Assembly: GCF_003850345.1 (NCBI RefSeq)
Contig: NZ_CP027707.1
Span: 3,162,001-3,226,000, forward strand
Source: Pseudomonas chlororaphis subsp. piscium
Lineage (GTDB): Bacteria > Pseudomonadota > Gammaproteobacteria > Pseudomonadales > Pseudomonadaceae
Direction of reading: 5' to 3'
DNA length: 64,000 bases
Position numbers and translations under genes: made by a program. The notes beneath the pieces were generated by a model that was not told the origin of the DNA, did not search any database, and worked only from the letters and a program-made list of their open reading frames with translations. Numbering within the stretch: the stretch's first letter is position 1; the number at the start of each line of letters is the position of its first letter. This document shows positions 35,945-44,450 of the stretch, piece by piece.

Positions 35945-37237
35945 TTAGAAGTAGTAAGGGAATTTCAAGCTGAAGGTGAAGTCCGGCGCATCGTCGGTCA
36001 GGCCGATGGACAGGTTGGGCACTATGGTCAGGTTGTCGGTGGCCGCCACGGTCATGCCGACGTTGAAGTAACCGGCGTTGGCATCGCTGGACACCACGGA
36101 CTGCCAGTCGCCGCCATCTTCCTTGAGCTTGCTCTTGCGCTGGACCAGGTCCGAGAAGGAGAACGACATACTCATCTTCTCGTTCAGCGCGAAGGCGATG
36201 CCCATGCCAATCTGGAAGCTATCGCCGAGCTTGACCTTGCCCGGGGTCTTCTGGTTGACCGTGGAGCTGATGTCGTCGAAGGATTCTTCCAGGTTATGGG
36301 TGTAGGAGAGGGTACCGAACAACACCGCCGGATCGAAGGTCTTGACCAGCGTGATTCCGGGGGTGACCGACCAGACGCCGTTACCGGTCGGCAGGTCATC
36401 CGGGACGAACAGGTTGGTGTTGTCCTGGACCTGGCGCAACTTGATGCCGAACGGCTCTTCGCCGGTCGGCGCCTTGACGCGCAAGGTCAACACCGCGTCC
36501 GGGGTATTGATCGACTCGTCGAGGAATTTGTAGGCGATACCGAAGTTCACGTCGCCGAGGCTCGGGTCGTTGGACACGCTCTTTTCGCTGGTGACGCCCG
36601 CCGCGCCGTTCTGGGCGCCGCCGGACTGGTAGGTCGACTCGCGGTAGATCACCGGCACGTTGACGTCGAACTGCCAGCGGTTGTCCAGGTTGTAGCGGGC
36701 CGTGAGGTCGAGGGTCCAGTTGTCGGCCTTGATCCGGTCCAGGTTGATGTTGCCGAGGAAGATCGAGTCCAGCGCCAGGAAGCCGTTGAGAATCAGCTGC
36801 CGGGTGTCATAACGGGAGTAGGTCAGGCCGGTCTCGACACTGAACTTGCCGCCGCCGAAGAAGCCGCTGGCCTCGTCGTACAGGTTGGACACGCTCTGTG
36901 CCGGTTGCGAATCATCCTTGAGCGATTCCCCGTAAGAGCTGCCGCCGGCCGGGGTCGGGCCTTTGCTCGTGGTCCCGGCCACCTGCTGGTTGCCACGCAT
37001 GTCCGCTGGCGACTTGGCCAGGCGTTTCGGTGGTGGCGCCGCCGGTTGCTCCTCGACCTGGCGTACCCGTTGTTCCAATACCGCCAGGGCTTTCTGCTGC
37101 ACTTCGTAACGTTGCTTAAGCTCCAGTAATTCTCGTTTCAGGGACTCTACGTCGGCATCTGGCGCTGCCTGCAGCAGTGCAGCCGGGAAGAGCGTGCTCA
37201 AACATACAATTGCGCGCAGCGAGACTGATCGATACAT
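35945..37237 (-). CDS. fapF: FapF: outer-membrane amyloid secretion channel
   Basis: A 430-residue protein with a signal peptide ending LLQAAPDA, a coiled-coil segment (residues about 28-65, [27 protein letters not shown]), a Pro-rich linker, and a beta-barrel from about residue 120 ending [11 protein letters not shown]. In FapF the coiled coil is periplasmic and forms trimers, and the barrel exports FapC and FapB. It is the last gene of fapABCDEF, 45 bp after fapE. Confidence 0.93.
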   Translation of the reverse strand: MYRSVSLRAIVCLSTLFPAALLQAAPDADVESLKRELLELKQRYEVQQKALAVLEQRVRQVEEQPAAPPPKRLAKSPADMRGNQQVAGTTSKGPTPAGGSSYGESLKDDSQPAQSVSNLYDEASGFFGGGKFSVETGLTYSRYDTRQLILNGFLALDSIFLGNINLDRIKADNWTLDLTARYNLDNRWQFDVNVPVIYRESTYQSGGAQNGAAGVTSEKSVSNDPSLGDVNFGIAYKFLDESINTPDAVLTLRVKAPTGEEPFGIKLRQVQDNTNLFVPDDLPTGNGVWSVTPGITLVKTFDPAVLFGTLSYTHNLEESFDDISSTVNQKTPGKVKLGDSFQIGMGIAFALNEKMSMSFSFSDLVQRKSKLKEDGGDWQSVVSSDANAGYFNVGMTVAATDNLTIVPNLSIGLTDDAPDFTFSLKFPYYF

Positions 37238-37282
37238 GAATAAGCCGTCCCTTTGAGCCTAATGATCGAGAATCAGCGTAGT

Positions 37283-38029
37283 TCAATATCCCAGATTGCG
37301 AAGACCCTTGAGCTGAGTCAGGTTGCAGTCCAAAGCGCCGGTGCTCGCCCCGTTATTGTTGAGTACCACGTTCAGTTGGGTCAGGTTGCTGACCAGGTTG
37401 CTGTCGCCCAGCAGGCGGGTGTTCTGCAGCAAGCCGCCCTGGGCCACTTGTTGCAGGGCCGAGCCCTGGTTGTTATTGGCCTGGATGGCCATCTGGATGC
37501 CACCACCGGTGGCGGACACGGCCACGCTGCCCGCGGCATTGCTGCCGCTGATGGTTTGCCCGCTCATCAGCAGCTGGCCTTGCGCCGGCAGCAGCGCTGG
37601 AGCATGGCTGGCTTCCTTGACGTCGATGGAAACGTTGTTATAGGCGCTATTGCCATCGCCCGCCGCGCGTACGCTCTGGGTCACCCCCTGGGTGGTGGCC
37701 AGGCCCGCGCCGCCGATCACGTTGCCCGAGCCTTGGGTCGGCGTCGAGCCGTTGCCGGCTTCCTTGATCGTGGAGACATAGAATTCCGGCTTGATCGTCG
37801 ATTGCTGGATCTGCATCGAGGTCGTGGCCCCGATCAGATCGCCCGAGGCGTTGCGCCAGGTGCTGCTCATGACAATGCCGAAGCTGATGATCCGCCCTGG
37901 CATGACGTAGCGACCACGGAGCTCGGAGAGTTCCTGGTCCTTGATTTCTATAGGCTTGAACCCTGCATAAGCGTACGCAGGAACACTGGTTACCAGGCAG
38001 GCGACGGCCAGCCAGTACGCGCTTTTCAT
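37283..38029 (-). CDS. fapE: FapE: amyloid-associated secreted protein
   Basis: A 248-residue secreted protein: signal peptide MKSAYWLAVACLVTSVPAYAYA and a mature part rich in G, N, Q, S and T (GSGNVIGGAGLATTQG), ending LNNNGASTGALDCNLTQLKGLRNLGY with one Cys. FapE is found in mature fibres in small amounts. The ATG at 38029 is preceded by GGGAGCAGCAG and starts at the signal peptide. It lies 44 bp after fapD. Confidence 0.9.
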   Translation of the reverse strand: MKSAYWLAVACLVTSVPAYAYAGFKPIEIKDQELSELRGRYVMPGRIISFGIVMSSTWRNASGDLIGATTSMQIQQSTIKPEFYVSTIKEAGNGSTPTQGSGNVIGGAGLATTQGVTQSVRAAGDGNSAYNNVSIDVKEASHAPALLPAQGQLLMSGQTISGSNAAGSVAVSATGGGIQMAIQANNNQGSALQQVAQGGLLQNTRLLGDSNLVSNLTQLNVVLNNNGASTGALDCNLTQLKGLRNLGY

Positions 38030-38073
38030 CTGCTGCTCCCGGAGCATCCTGCCCCTTTATCCTTAGGGCGACC

Positions 38074-38754
38074 CTAGAAGAAGTCACTCTGAATGAAACC
38101 GAATTCCATCAGTTCTGCGTCTTTGACCGGGTTGAAGGTATCCAGCTTGTTCTTTGCGGTCAGCGGGTTGGGCGGGTCGAGCAAGGCGTTGGCCTTGTCG
38201 TAGCCGGGGCCGACGATGGCGAAGACGATACCGTTCCAGCCTTTGACAAAGTCTTCGTGGGAGTAGCGTTTATGGCCGAGGACAGGGTCGCCGATATAGA
38301 CCCAGTCTTTCTGTGCCCGCTGCATGACCACGAAGTGCTTGTAACCACGAATGTCCATCAGTACCACCACCGGAATGGAAACCGCCTGCAGCTTGTCGGG
38401 AGGTATCCGGTAGCCCCGGGCGCGCATGCCGATGCTTTCCAGGTAGCGCTTCATGTCCAGCATGGAGAAACCCTGGGTGCGCACAAGGTCCTGGTCAGCG
38501 GTGGCCAGCATGCCTTTGATGACGTGCTCCTCATCGACGTCGAGCCAGTAGGCCTGGCGCAGTACCGTCGCCAGCGCGGCGGCGCCGCAGCTGAAGTCGG
38601 TTTTCTGCTCGACCAGGTCGGCGAATTTTCGCTCCCGCACGCTCTGCACCTGCTTGTACACCAGGTTTCCGCCCGGCAGCACGGCCACCGGCATCTGTGC
38701 GGCCTGAGCCAGGCCCGTCAGACAAAGCAAAAGGGAGAAGGTCGCAATTCGCAT
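38074..38754 (-). CDS. fapD: FapD: periplasmic C39-like protease of the amyloid system
   Basis: A 226-residue C39-family cysteine protease with a signal peptide (MRIATFSLLLCLTGLAQAA). The catalytic triad region is TDFSCGAAALAT (Cys56), YKHFVVM (His140) and IGDPVLG (Asp156). FapD is needed for secretion and probably processes Fap proteins. It lies 63 bp after fapC, across a terminator-like hairpin at 38782-38803. Confidence 0.93.
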   Translation of the reverse strand: MRIATFSLLLCLTGLAQAAQMPVAVLPGGNLVYKQVQSVRERKFADLVEQKTDFSCGAAALATVLRQAYWLDVDEEHVIKGMLATADQDLVRTQGFSMLDMKRYLESIGMRARGYRIPPDKLQAVSIPVVVLMDIRGYKHFVVMQRAQKDWVYIGDPVLGHKRYSHEDFVKGWNGIVFAIVGPGYDKANALLDPPNPLTAKNKLDTFNPVKDAELMEFGFIQSDFF

Positions 38755-38781
38755 GATCGCTACGCCTTGTGAGACTGTGGA

Positions 38782-38803
38782 AAAGCCCCGTTTCCGGGGC
38801 TTT
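38782..38803 (-). terminator. Terminator-like hairpin between fapC and fapD
   Basis: Minus strand AAAGCCCCG-GAAA-CGGGGCTTTTCC: a 9-bp GC-rich stem with a GNRA-type loop and a short T run. Placed after the major fibre gene, it would make fapABC mRNA more abundant than fapDEF by partial read-through. Confidence 0.75.
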
Positions 38804-38817
38804 CGTCACTATCGTGA

Positions 38818-39879
38818 TTACAGGCAGGCTCTGCAGCCGGCAGCGATGGACAGCGAGTTGCTTTGTTGGTTGCCGACACCCGCCGAGACGTTGGCGCCGC
38901 CGTTGCCGGAGAAGCCGTTCATCGAGCCAGACATCGACGCGTTGTTGATCACAGGGTTTTTCCAGCCGTCTTTGGTCAGCACTTGCTTCGTCCAGACGCC
39001 GGAAAGTTCGATCGTGCCTTGTTCCTTGAAGGTGAATTTCTGATCGTCGTTATCGTGGCCGCCACGACGATCGTCGTTGTAGCCATGATGACCACCGCCA
39101 TGGTGATCGTCGTCGCCTTCGATCTTGCCGTAGCCAGTGCCTTTGTAGGTGCCCTTGGCGGAGAAAGTGCCTTCAAGAGTGTCTTTTTTGTAGGTACGTA
39201 CACCCTTGTTGTCCACGTCCAGGCCAGTGGAGGTCTGGTCGGCCGAAGCAGACGCGGTCGCTACGCGTCCGCCGGATACGGCGATTGCCAGGTTGTTTTT
39301 CTGTTGGTTGAAGTCGCCGGCGGTGACGTTGATGCCGATGTTGCCGGAGCCGTTGTTGCCTGCATTGTCGAGTGTTGCGTTGTTTTGCGTGGACCAGTTT
39401 TTCACCGTGTTGTTGGTGTTGGTCTGGGTCGCGCTGGAGGTGGCTACCGCGCTGCCGAAGATGAAGCTTTCATCGGCGGTGGCCAGGGCGACGGCGTTGT
39501 CTTGTTGGTTGCCGTCGCCGGCAGCCACGTTGGCGCCCATGTTGCCGTTGGAGTTGTTCATCGAGTTGCTGGCGTCGGCGTTGTTGTTGGTGCCGCGGTT
39601 GCTGACGCTGTTGCCCGAGCTGAACTGCTCATCGGTCACGTTGGCCACAGCGCCGGCGGTGATTTGCAGCTTGGTTTTGAGGTCCAGACCGTCGTTGCCT
39701 CCATGACCGCCATGGCCACCGTGACCGCCGTGGTGACCATTGTGACCGCCATGGCCACCGTGGCCGCCATGACCACCGTGACCTCCGTGGTTGTCGTCAT
39801 TACCACCTGCATGTGCAGCGATTGCCATCACTGCGGCAAGTGCAAAAACCAGTGGCTTGAGAGCCATTGTAGGTTTCAT
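38818..39879 (-). CDS. fapC: FapC: major functional amyloid subunit with His-Gly insert
   Basis: A 353-residue fibre protein. Signal peptide to about residue 24. A His-Gly-rich array at 31-61 has 11 His, mostly HGG triplets. Three amyloid repeats follow at about 101-135, 166-203 and 312-347, each with a GxNxxAG(D/V)xNQQxN core. Linker 1 is short; linker 2 (204-311) contains a second His/Asp-rich cluster at 256-279. The C terminus holds the family CxxC as CRAC (349-352). Start ATG 39879 has GGAGAAACACC. FapC is the main fibre protein exported by FapF and nucleated by FapB. The His-Gly array is not part of the usual repeat plan and could bind metal ions; that is inference. Confidence 0.95.
   Translation of the reverse strand: MKPTMALKPLVFALAAVMAIAAHAGGNDDNHGGHGGHGGHGGHGGHNGHHGGHGGHGGHGGNDGLDLKTKLQITAGAVANVTDEQFSSGNSVSNRGTNNNADASNSMNNSNGNMGANVAAGDGNQQDNAVALATADESFIFGSAVATSSATQTNTNNTVKNWSTQNNATLDNAGNNGSGNIGINVTAGDFNQQKNNLAIAVSGGRVATASASADQTSTGLDVDNKGVRTYKKDTLEGTFSAKGTYKGTGYGKIEGDDDHHGGGHHGYNDDRRGGHDNDDQKFTFKEQGTIELSGVWTKQVLTKDGWKNPVINNASMSGSMNGFSGNGGANVSAGVGNQQSNSLSIAAGCRACL
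39697..39789 (-). repeat. 9-bp tandem array encoding the His-Gly repeat of FapC
   Basis: On the minus strand, CATGGCGGT-like nonamers (His-Gly-Gly) are repeated about ten times with small variations. Such arrays can change length by slippage, so FapC length may vary between strains. Confidence 0.85.
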
Positions 39880-39941
39880 GGTGTTTCTCCGTGCTTATTA
39901 GTTGGTTAAGTGTTGGTACTTTCCAATCGCACTGCTGCGGG

Positions 39942-40520
39942 TCAGTCAGCGACCCGTATGCTCAGGGTGTTAGCCATTCGGTTCCCCACCCCGGCACTCT
40001 GGTTCACCTGAATCACTCCCCGGCTGCCGGTGAAGGCCTGGTCGCTGGTAACGACCTGGCGGCTGCCTTTGGAAGCCTCAGTTGCTCCCGAGCCTGGTAA
40101 CAGCGCCACGTTCTGCTGGGACAGGACGCTGTCGTCGATGCTTTGCGGCTGGGCACTGATGCCCACCCGCATTGCGTTGACCATTTGGTTGTTGGCGCCG
40201 GCTCCCTGATTCACGCCCAGGACCCCGTTGCCGTTGCTGAAAGCGTTGCCGCCGATGCTGCTGGTGGCGTCGATCGCGCTGCTGGCCGGCGTGTCGAGTT
40301 TCTGCCGGACCACAGTGGTGGCCTGGGCGTCGGTGCCGATGGCGATGGCGCGTGTGTTGGTCTGTTGCTGCTGGTCGCCGGCGGCCTGGTTGACGTTGAA
40401 GTTGCCGTTGTAGCGGGCGCCGGAGTTGTGCAGGGTGGCGGTGTCCACCGCCTGGATGCCTGGGTCGGCCATCACCGAAGCGCAGCCGAACAGGGCAAGC
40501 CATACGAGGGTACGAGTCAT
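39942..40520 (-). CDS. fapB: FapB: amyloid nucleator/minor fibre subunit
   Basis: A 192-residue protein with a signal peptide (MTRTLVWLALFGCASVMA) and three repeats sharing the core VNQxAGxxNxMxN: GNFNVNQAAGDQQQQTN, GVLGVNQGAGANNQMVN and GVIQVNQSAGVGNRMAN. FapB resembles FapC without the long linkers and is thought to nucleate fibres. Its start is one base after the fapA stop, so coupling is likely. Confidence 0.93.
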   Translation of the reverse strand: MTRTLVWLALFGCASVMADPGIQAVDTATLHNSGARYNGNFNVNQAAGDQQQQTNTRAIAIGTDAQATTVVRQKLDTPASSAIDATSSIGGNAFSNGNGVLGVNQGAGANNQMVNAMRVGISAQPQSIDDSVLSQQNVALLPGSGATEASKGSRQVVTSDQAFTGSRGVIQVNQSAGVGNRMANTLSIRVAD

Positions 40521-40521
40521 C

Positions 40522-40983
40522 TCATTGGCCTCCGGCCAGTCTGCCCAAAGGAGCCAGGCCAGAATTCAGCGAGCGGTTGATGGTGCCGGAGATGGCGCCA
40601 CCGCTGCCGCCGCCGTGGCCGGCGCTCATGCCGGCCATGCCATTGGGGTTGGTGACGGTGTTCAGCCCCTGCAGGTTGACGCCGTTGGGCATGACGCTGC
40701 TGCTGATCGTGGAACCGCTGCTGACCCCGGCAAAATCGCCGTCGCTCAATTCGGTGTTGCTGGTCATCTGTTTGACCCGGGCCGATGGGTTGGCATTGAC
40801 GGTGGTCGGGTAGGGATCAGGATGCAGCGGAGGGCGGCCGACGGTATGAGGTTGAACGTCGCGGTCGAGAACGATCCTGCCGTCCCTGATATCGCCGGCA
40901 GCCTGGACCGGGAGGCTGAGCAGCGAGCTGATGGCACAGCCGATCAGTAGCAGGCGAGTCAGAGCTGAATTGAGATTCTCCAC
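40522..40983 (-). CDS. fapA: FapA: periplasmic chaperone-like protein, first gene of the fap operon
   Basis: A 153-residue secreted protein with a signal peptide ending LPVQAAG and a low-complexity mature part (SGSTISSSVMPNGVNLQGLNTVTNPNGMAG, GHGGGSGGA). FapA affects fibre composition and is proposed to act as a chaperone for FapB/FapC. The start is GTG 40983 (an AAGGGA site lies upstream); the nearby ATG is out of frame. It follows a sigma54 promoter at 41036-41051. Confidence 0.88.
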   Translation of the reverse strand: MENLNSALTRLLLIGCAISSLLSLPVQAAGDIRDGRIVLDRDVQPHTVGRPPLHPDPYPTTVNANPSARVKQMTSNTELSDGDFAGVSSGSTISSSVMPNGVNLQGLNTVTNPNGMAGMSAGHGGGSGGAISGTINRSLNSGLAPLGRLAGGQ

Positions 40984-41004
40984 GGCAGCATTCCCTTCTT
41001 TTGT

Positions 41005-41022
41005 CGCTGGCCTTAGCCAGCG
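41005..41022 (-). other. 5'-UTR hairpin of the fap transcript
   Basis: CGCTGGC-CTTA-GCCAGCG: a perfect 7-bp stem starting within a few bases of the expected sigma54 start point. A 5'-end stem loop could stabilise the mRNA. Confidence 0.6.
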
Positions 41023-41035
41023 TTGCGAGGGAGAG

Positions 41036-41051
41036 AGCAGAAGCCGTGCCG
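41036..41051 (-). promoter_or_regulatory. Sigma54 (RpoN) promoter of fapABCDEF
   Basis: Minus strand CGGCACG-GCTT-CTGCT against the consensus TGGCACG-N4-TTGCW: the GG(-24) and GC(-12) doublets are present with exact spacing. Expected start point near 41025, about 42 bp before the fapA GTG. A sigma54 activator is encoded at the other end of the operon. Confidence 0.8.
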
Positions 41052-41337
41052 CTTTTTGATTGTTTCAAAAATTCAACAGGTTACGAATAACCAGGGGTGT
41101 TGCCGGGGCAGGAGTGTTTCAACGATGAGACCACTACGGCCTTAAACAGCCCGGTACTACCGTGGCGAGGCTCTGGAACGGGGGGCTCGCGCTGGTTTGT
41201 ATCGGCGCTTTAACAGATGGCCGAAGGACAATGAGAAGCCCTTTGATTTGGCCCTTTTACGCAGCGGCGGGTGTTTCAGGAATGGACATTTTTGTCGCTG
41301 GCAGGGGCGAAAAACCGCGGACAAGAAGAGTATTCGG

Positions 41338-41862
41338 CTAACCCTGAAGTAAGCGCTCGACCAGCTCGAATGCCCGTTGCCGGCGGGCTTCCCAGTCGCC
41401 GCGAATCACTTCGAAGGGCTGCTGGTGTTGCACCAGCCAATCACCGGTGGCCTTGAAGAAGGCCAGGCGTTCGCTCCGTTCGGGTTGGCAGCGCTGGCCG
41501 TCGTTGCTCCAGCCGACATCTTCCGGGGAGAGTAGCAGGTGCAGGTCGTAGCAGCGAGCCAGCAGCTCGGGTTCCAGCCAGTCCGGGCAAGTGCCGAACA
41601 GGGTCTGGCTCCAGAGCATATTGCTCAGCAGGTGAGTGTCGAGAATCAGCAACGACGGGTGTTGCGCCCGGGCCTGGTCTTCCCAGGCCAACTGGCCGCG
41701 GGCAATCTCCGGGATATCCGCCAGGCAGGTATCGCGCCGGTTCTGCTCGATGAAATGGCGGACGTACTCGCCCACCTGAATGCCACCGAAGTGCGCCTGC
41801 AAGTGGCCGCTGAGCCAGCTTTTGCCGCTGGACTCGGGGCCGGTCAGTACCAAGACCTTCAT
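41338..41862 (-). CDS. NadR-like ATPase (probable ribosylnicotinamide kinase)
   Basis: A 174-residue P-loop protein matching the C-terminal kinase domain of NadR: MKVLVLTGPESSGKSWLSGHL (Walker A GPESSGKS at residues 8-15), VGEYVRHFIE, and LILDTHLLSNMLWSQTLFG (Walker B-like). It has no DNA-binding or NMN adenylyltransferase domains. The likely reaction is phosphorylation of nicotinamide riboside to NMN. ATG 41862 overlaps the pnuC stop (ATGA), pairing importer and kinase. The long frame upstream is pnuC in another frame. Confidence 0.85.
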   Translation of the reverse strand: MKVLVLTGPESSGKSWLSGHLQAHFGGIQVGEYVRHFIEQNRRDTCLADIPEIARGQLAWEDQARAQHPSLLILDTHLLSNMLWSQTLFGTCPDWLEPELLARCYDLHLLLSPEDVGWSNDGQRCQPERSERLAFFKATGDWLVQHQQPFEVIRGDWEARRQRAFELVERLLQG

Positions 41863-42425
41863 GCCGGGCGCAACGCCGGATCGGCCCGCCAGGCGCGCCA
41901 GCCCTGCACGGCCAGCAGGGTGAACAGCCCGTACAGCGCCGCTGTCAGGTACAGGTCCTTGTAGATGAACAGGCCGACAAAAATCACGTCGACGGCAATC
42001 CACAACGGCCAGCACTGCACGCGCTTCTGCGCCATCCACCACTGCGCCACCAGGCTGAAGCCGGTCAGCGCGGCGTCCAGCCAGGGTTGCGCGGCATCGG
42101 TCCAATGGGCCATGGCGGCCCCCAGCAGCAGGCTGCCGATGGCCCCGAGGCTCAGGCCGAACAACATCGAGCGGGGCGCCAGCAGGCTGACCGGACGCCC
42201 CTGATGACTGGCGCCGCCGCGGGTCCATTGCCACCAGCCATAGAGTTGCAGGGCGGCGTAGATCACTTGCAGCAGCATGTCCGAATACAGCTTCACCTCG
42301 AAGAAGATCCAGCTGTACAGCAGCACCATGACCAGGCCGATCGGCCAGCACCAGGGGTTCTGTCTGACTGTCAGCCAGACGGCGATCACGCCGAGTGCAG
42401 CGGCGAACAGTTCAAGCCCGGACAT
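41859..42425 (-). CDS. pnuC: PnuC: nicotinamide riboside transporter
   Basis: A 188-residue protein with about seven TM helices and the PnuC pattern: NPWCWPIGLVMVLLYSWIFFEVKLYSDMLLQVIYAALQLYGWWQW and CWPLWIAVDVIFVGLFIYKDLYLTAALYGLF. It takes up nicotinamide riboside by facilitated diffusion, trapped by the coupled NadR-like kinase. Some PnuC relatives carry thiamine (PnuT), but those usually have a TPP riboswitch, which I do not see upstream. Confidence 0.9.
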   Translation of the reverse strand: MSGLELFAAALGVIAVWLTVRQNPWCWPIGLVMVLLYSWIFFEVKLYSDMLLQVIYAALQLYGWWQWTRGGASHQGRPVSLLAPRSMLFGLSLGAIGSLLLGAAMAHWTDAAQPWLDAALTGFSLVAQWWMAQKRVQCWPLWIAVDVIFVGLFIYKDLYLTAALYGLFTLLAVQGWRAWRADPALRPA

Positions 42426-42531
42426 GAAAACTACCTGGAAGCGGAGGAGGGTGCGGATTGTAACCAGAAGCGGCCTTGTATGTTAGTGAAGGCCGGCAAC
42501 CGTGGCGGGGCGAACCCCGCCACGCACAGCC

Positions 42532-44166
42532 TCAGACCCGGAACTGGCGCAACAGGCCGTTGAGCTGCTCGCTCAGCTCCTTGAGGTGCAGGCTGGCGGC
42601 ACTGGACTGCTCGGCCGCCAGGGCGGTGCTGTGGGACAGGCCGGCGGCCTGGGTCACGTTCTGGTTGATGTCTTCCACCACATGGGCCTGTTGCAGGGTG
42701 GCGCTGGCGATGGAGGCATTCAGCCCGTTGAGATTGCGCAGGGCCTGGCCGATGGCATTCAGGCTTTCCCCGGCCAGCCCGGCTTGCTCGATGGTCTGCT
42801 GCGAAGCCCGGCTGCTGTCGCCGATGACTTTCACCGCGGCTTCCGAGTGCCCTTGCAGGCGCTCGATCATCGACTGGATCTCGGCGGTGGACTTCTGCGT
42901 CCGCTGGGCCAGCAGGCGTACCTCATCGGCCACCACGGCAAAGCCACGACCCTGTTCGCCGGCACGGGCGGCTTCGATCGCCGCGTTGAGCGCCAGCAGG
43001 TTGGTCTGCTCGGCAATGGAGTGGATCACCTCCAGCACGCTGCCGATCTGGGTGCTTTCCTGGGCCAGGGTGCGAATCACTTCCACCGCCTGGTCGATGG
43101 TGGCCGAGAGCCGGTCGATCTGTTGCAGGCTGCCGTCGATATTGACCTGGCCCTGCTGGGCCTGGGCTTCGGCGTCGCGCATCTCGCTGGCGGCGTGTTC
43201 GGCATTCTTCGCCACGTCCTGTACACCGTAGGTCACTTCGTTGATGGCGGTGGCCACCAGTTCCATCTGCTGCGATTGCTGCTGGCTGCGCTCCTGGGCC
43301 TGGCTGGCGTTGCTGCCCAGGTCGGTGGAGGATTGCGCCAGGGCGCTGGCCGACACCTGCAATTGGCTGACGACAAGACGCAGCTTGGCGGTGAAACCGT
43401 TGAAGTGGCGGGCCAGTTCGGTGACTTCGTCCTGGCCGTGGGTGTCGAGGGCGCGGGTCAGGTCGCTTTCGCCGCTGGCGATGTTGGCCATGGCGTGCAC
43501 GGTTTCCTGCAGCGGGCGGACGATGCTGCGAGCGATCAACAGCACCAGCAGGGCCATGATCAGGGCAATGGCGATGCCGACGGCCGAGGCTTTCACCACC
43601 TGGCTGCGGAACTCGGCCTGCACGTCATCGATGTACACCCCCGAACCGATGATCCAGCCCCAGGGCTGGAACAGCTGGACATAGGAGGTCTTCTGCACCG
43701 GCTCGCTGGCGCCCGGTTTCGGCCAGCGATAGTTGACCATGCCGGCGCCCTTGGCCTTGGCGATGGCCACCATTTCGTTGAACACGGCAAAGCCGTCCGG
43801 GTCGCGAATGGCCGAGAGGTTCTGGCCGTCGAGCTTGGGGTTGGTCGGGTGCATGACCATGACCGGGGTCAGGTCGTTGATCCAGAAGTAGTCGCTCTGG
43901 TCGTAGCGCAGGCCGCGTATGGCGCTCAGCGCCTGCTTCTGCGCCGTCGCGCGATCGAGGCTGCCGGCGCTTTCCAGGCCCTGGAAATAAGCCAGCACGC
44001 CGTTGGCGGTCTGCACCACATGTTGGGTCTTCTGGGCCTTGGCCTGGTACAGGTCGTCGTGGATCTGCTTGAGCATCAGCATGCCCAGGGTCATCAGCAT
44101 CAGTACCGCCACAATCAGGATCAGCCACAGCCGGCGGCTGATCGACATTCTGCGTAAGCTGTTCAT
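42532..44166 (-). CDS. Methyl-accepting chemotaxis protein with a single Cache sensor
   Basis: A 544-residue chemoreceptor. TM1 at about 13-33; periplasmic single Cache domain (about 40-190) with [20 protein letters not shown] and [15 protein letters not shown]2 at about 195-217; HAMP; cytoplasmic signalling domain with the hairpin tip [34 protein letters not shown]. sCache_2 receptors in pseudomonads often sense C2-C4 organic acids; the ligand here is unknown. ATG 44166 starts at the first TM segment; the longer frame to 44259 has no support. Confidence 0.92.
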   Translation of the reverse strand: MNSLRRMSISRRLWLILIVAVLMLMTLGMLMLKQIHDDLYQAKAQKTQHVVQTANGVLAYFQGLESAGSLDRATAQKQALSAIRGLRYDQSDYFWINDLTPVMVMHPTNPKLDGQNLSAIRDPDGFAVFNEMVAIAKAKGAGMVNYRWPKPGASEPVQKTSYVQLFQPWGWIIGSGVYIDDVQAEFRSQVVKASAVGIAIALIMALLVLLIARSIVRPLQETVHAMANIASGESDLTRALDTHGQDEVTELARHFNGFTAKLRLVVSQLQVSASALAQSSTDLGSNASQAQERSQQQSQQMELVATAINEVTYGVQDVAKNAEHAASEMRDAEAQAQQGQVNIDGSLQQIDRLSATIDQAVEVIRTLAQESTQIGSVLEVIHSIAEQTNLLALNAAIEAARAGEQGRGFAVVADEVRLLAQRTQKSTAEIQSMIERLQGHSEAAVKVIGDSSRASQQTIEQAGLAGESLNAIGQALRNLNGLNASIASATLQQAHVVEDINQNVTQAAGLSHSTALAAEQSSAASLHLKELSEQLNGLLRQFRV

Positions 44167-44450
44167 GAATCTGTCACTCCCGATTGTTGTTCTTGTAATG
44201 GAAACACCCTGTACATCCGTCATGCGCTCCTTGCAGTCAGGTCCAGCCGATTCTCTCAACGCGACAGCGTTTATCGAGTATGTCTGCTAGGATTTCGGCC
44301 TCATCGCGAAAAACCTGAATCCGGCTGATTTTTCACGGAATTTTCAAGCGCGATGATGATCCTATTGCGGCTGCGAAGTCGCGACGCACGCGTCAGTGAA
44401 CATTGAAGAAAAACTAAGAGGCATGCCGCGGCATGACCTTCGGGGGATTG

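Larger units (their letters stand above)
40984..41337. promoter_or_regulatory. fapA control region
   Basis: A 354-bp gap. It holds a sigma54 promoter at 41036-41051 (minus), a 5'-UTR hairpin at 41005-41022, and candidate activator sites further up: TGTTTCAAAAATTCAACA (about 41061-41078) and GTGTTTCAACGATGAG (about 41118-41133), which share TGTTTCAA. The region from about 41140 to 41337 otherwise shows nothing recognisable. Confidence 0.6.

Noticed and set aside
39697..39789. The His-Gly stretch as a frameshift artefact
   Set aside because: The signal peptide before it and the amyloid repeats after it are in the same frame, and the 9-bp repeat keeps that frame throughout.
42426..42531. TPP or NAD-type riboswitch upstream of pnuC
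   Set aside because: Only about 105 bases separate pnuC from the chemoreceptor stop, and I see no THI-box strings such as CTGAGA or ACCTGATC in the right order.
42502..44157. A 551-codon plus-strand frame opposite the chemoreceptor gene
   Set aside because: Shadow of the MCP signalling domain; low-complexity translation without family features.
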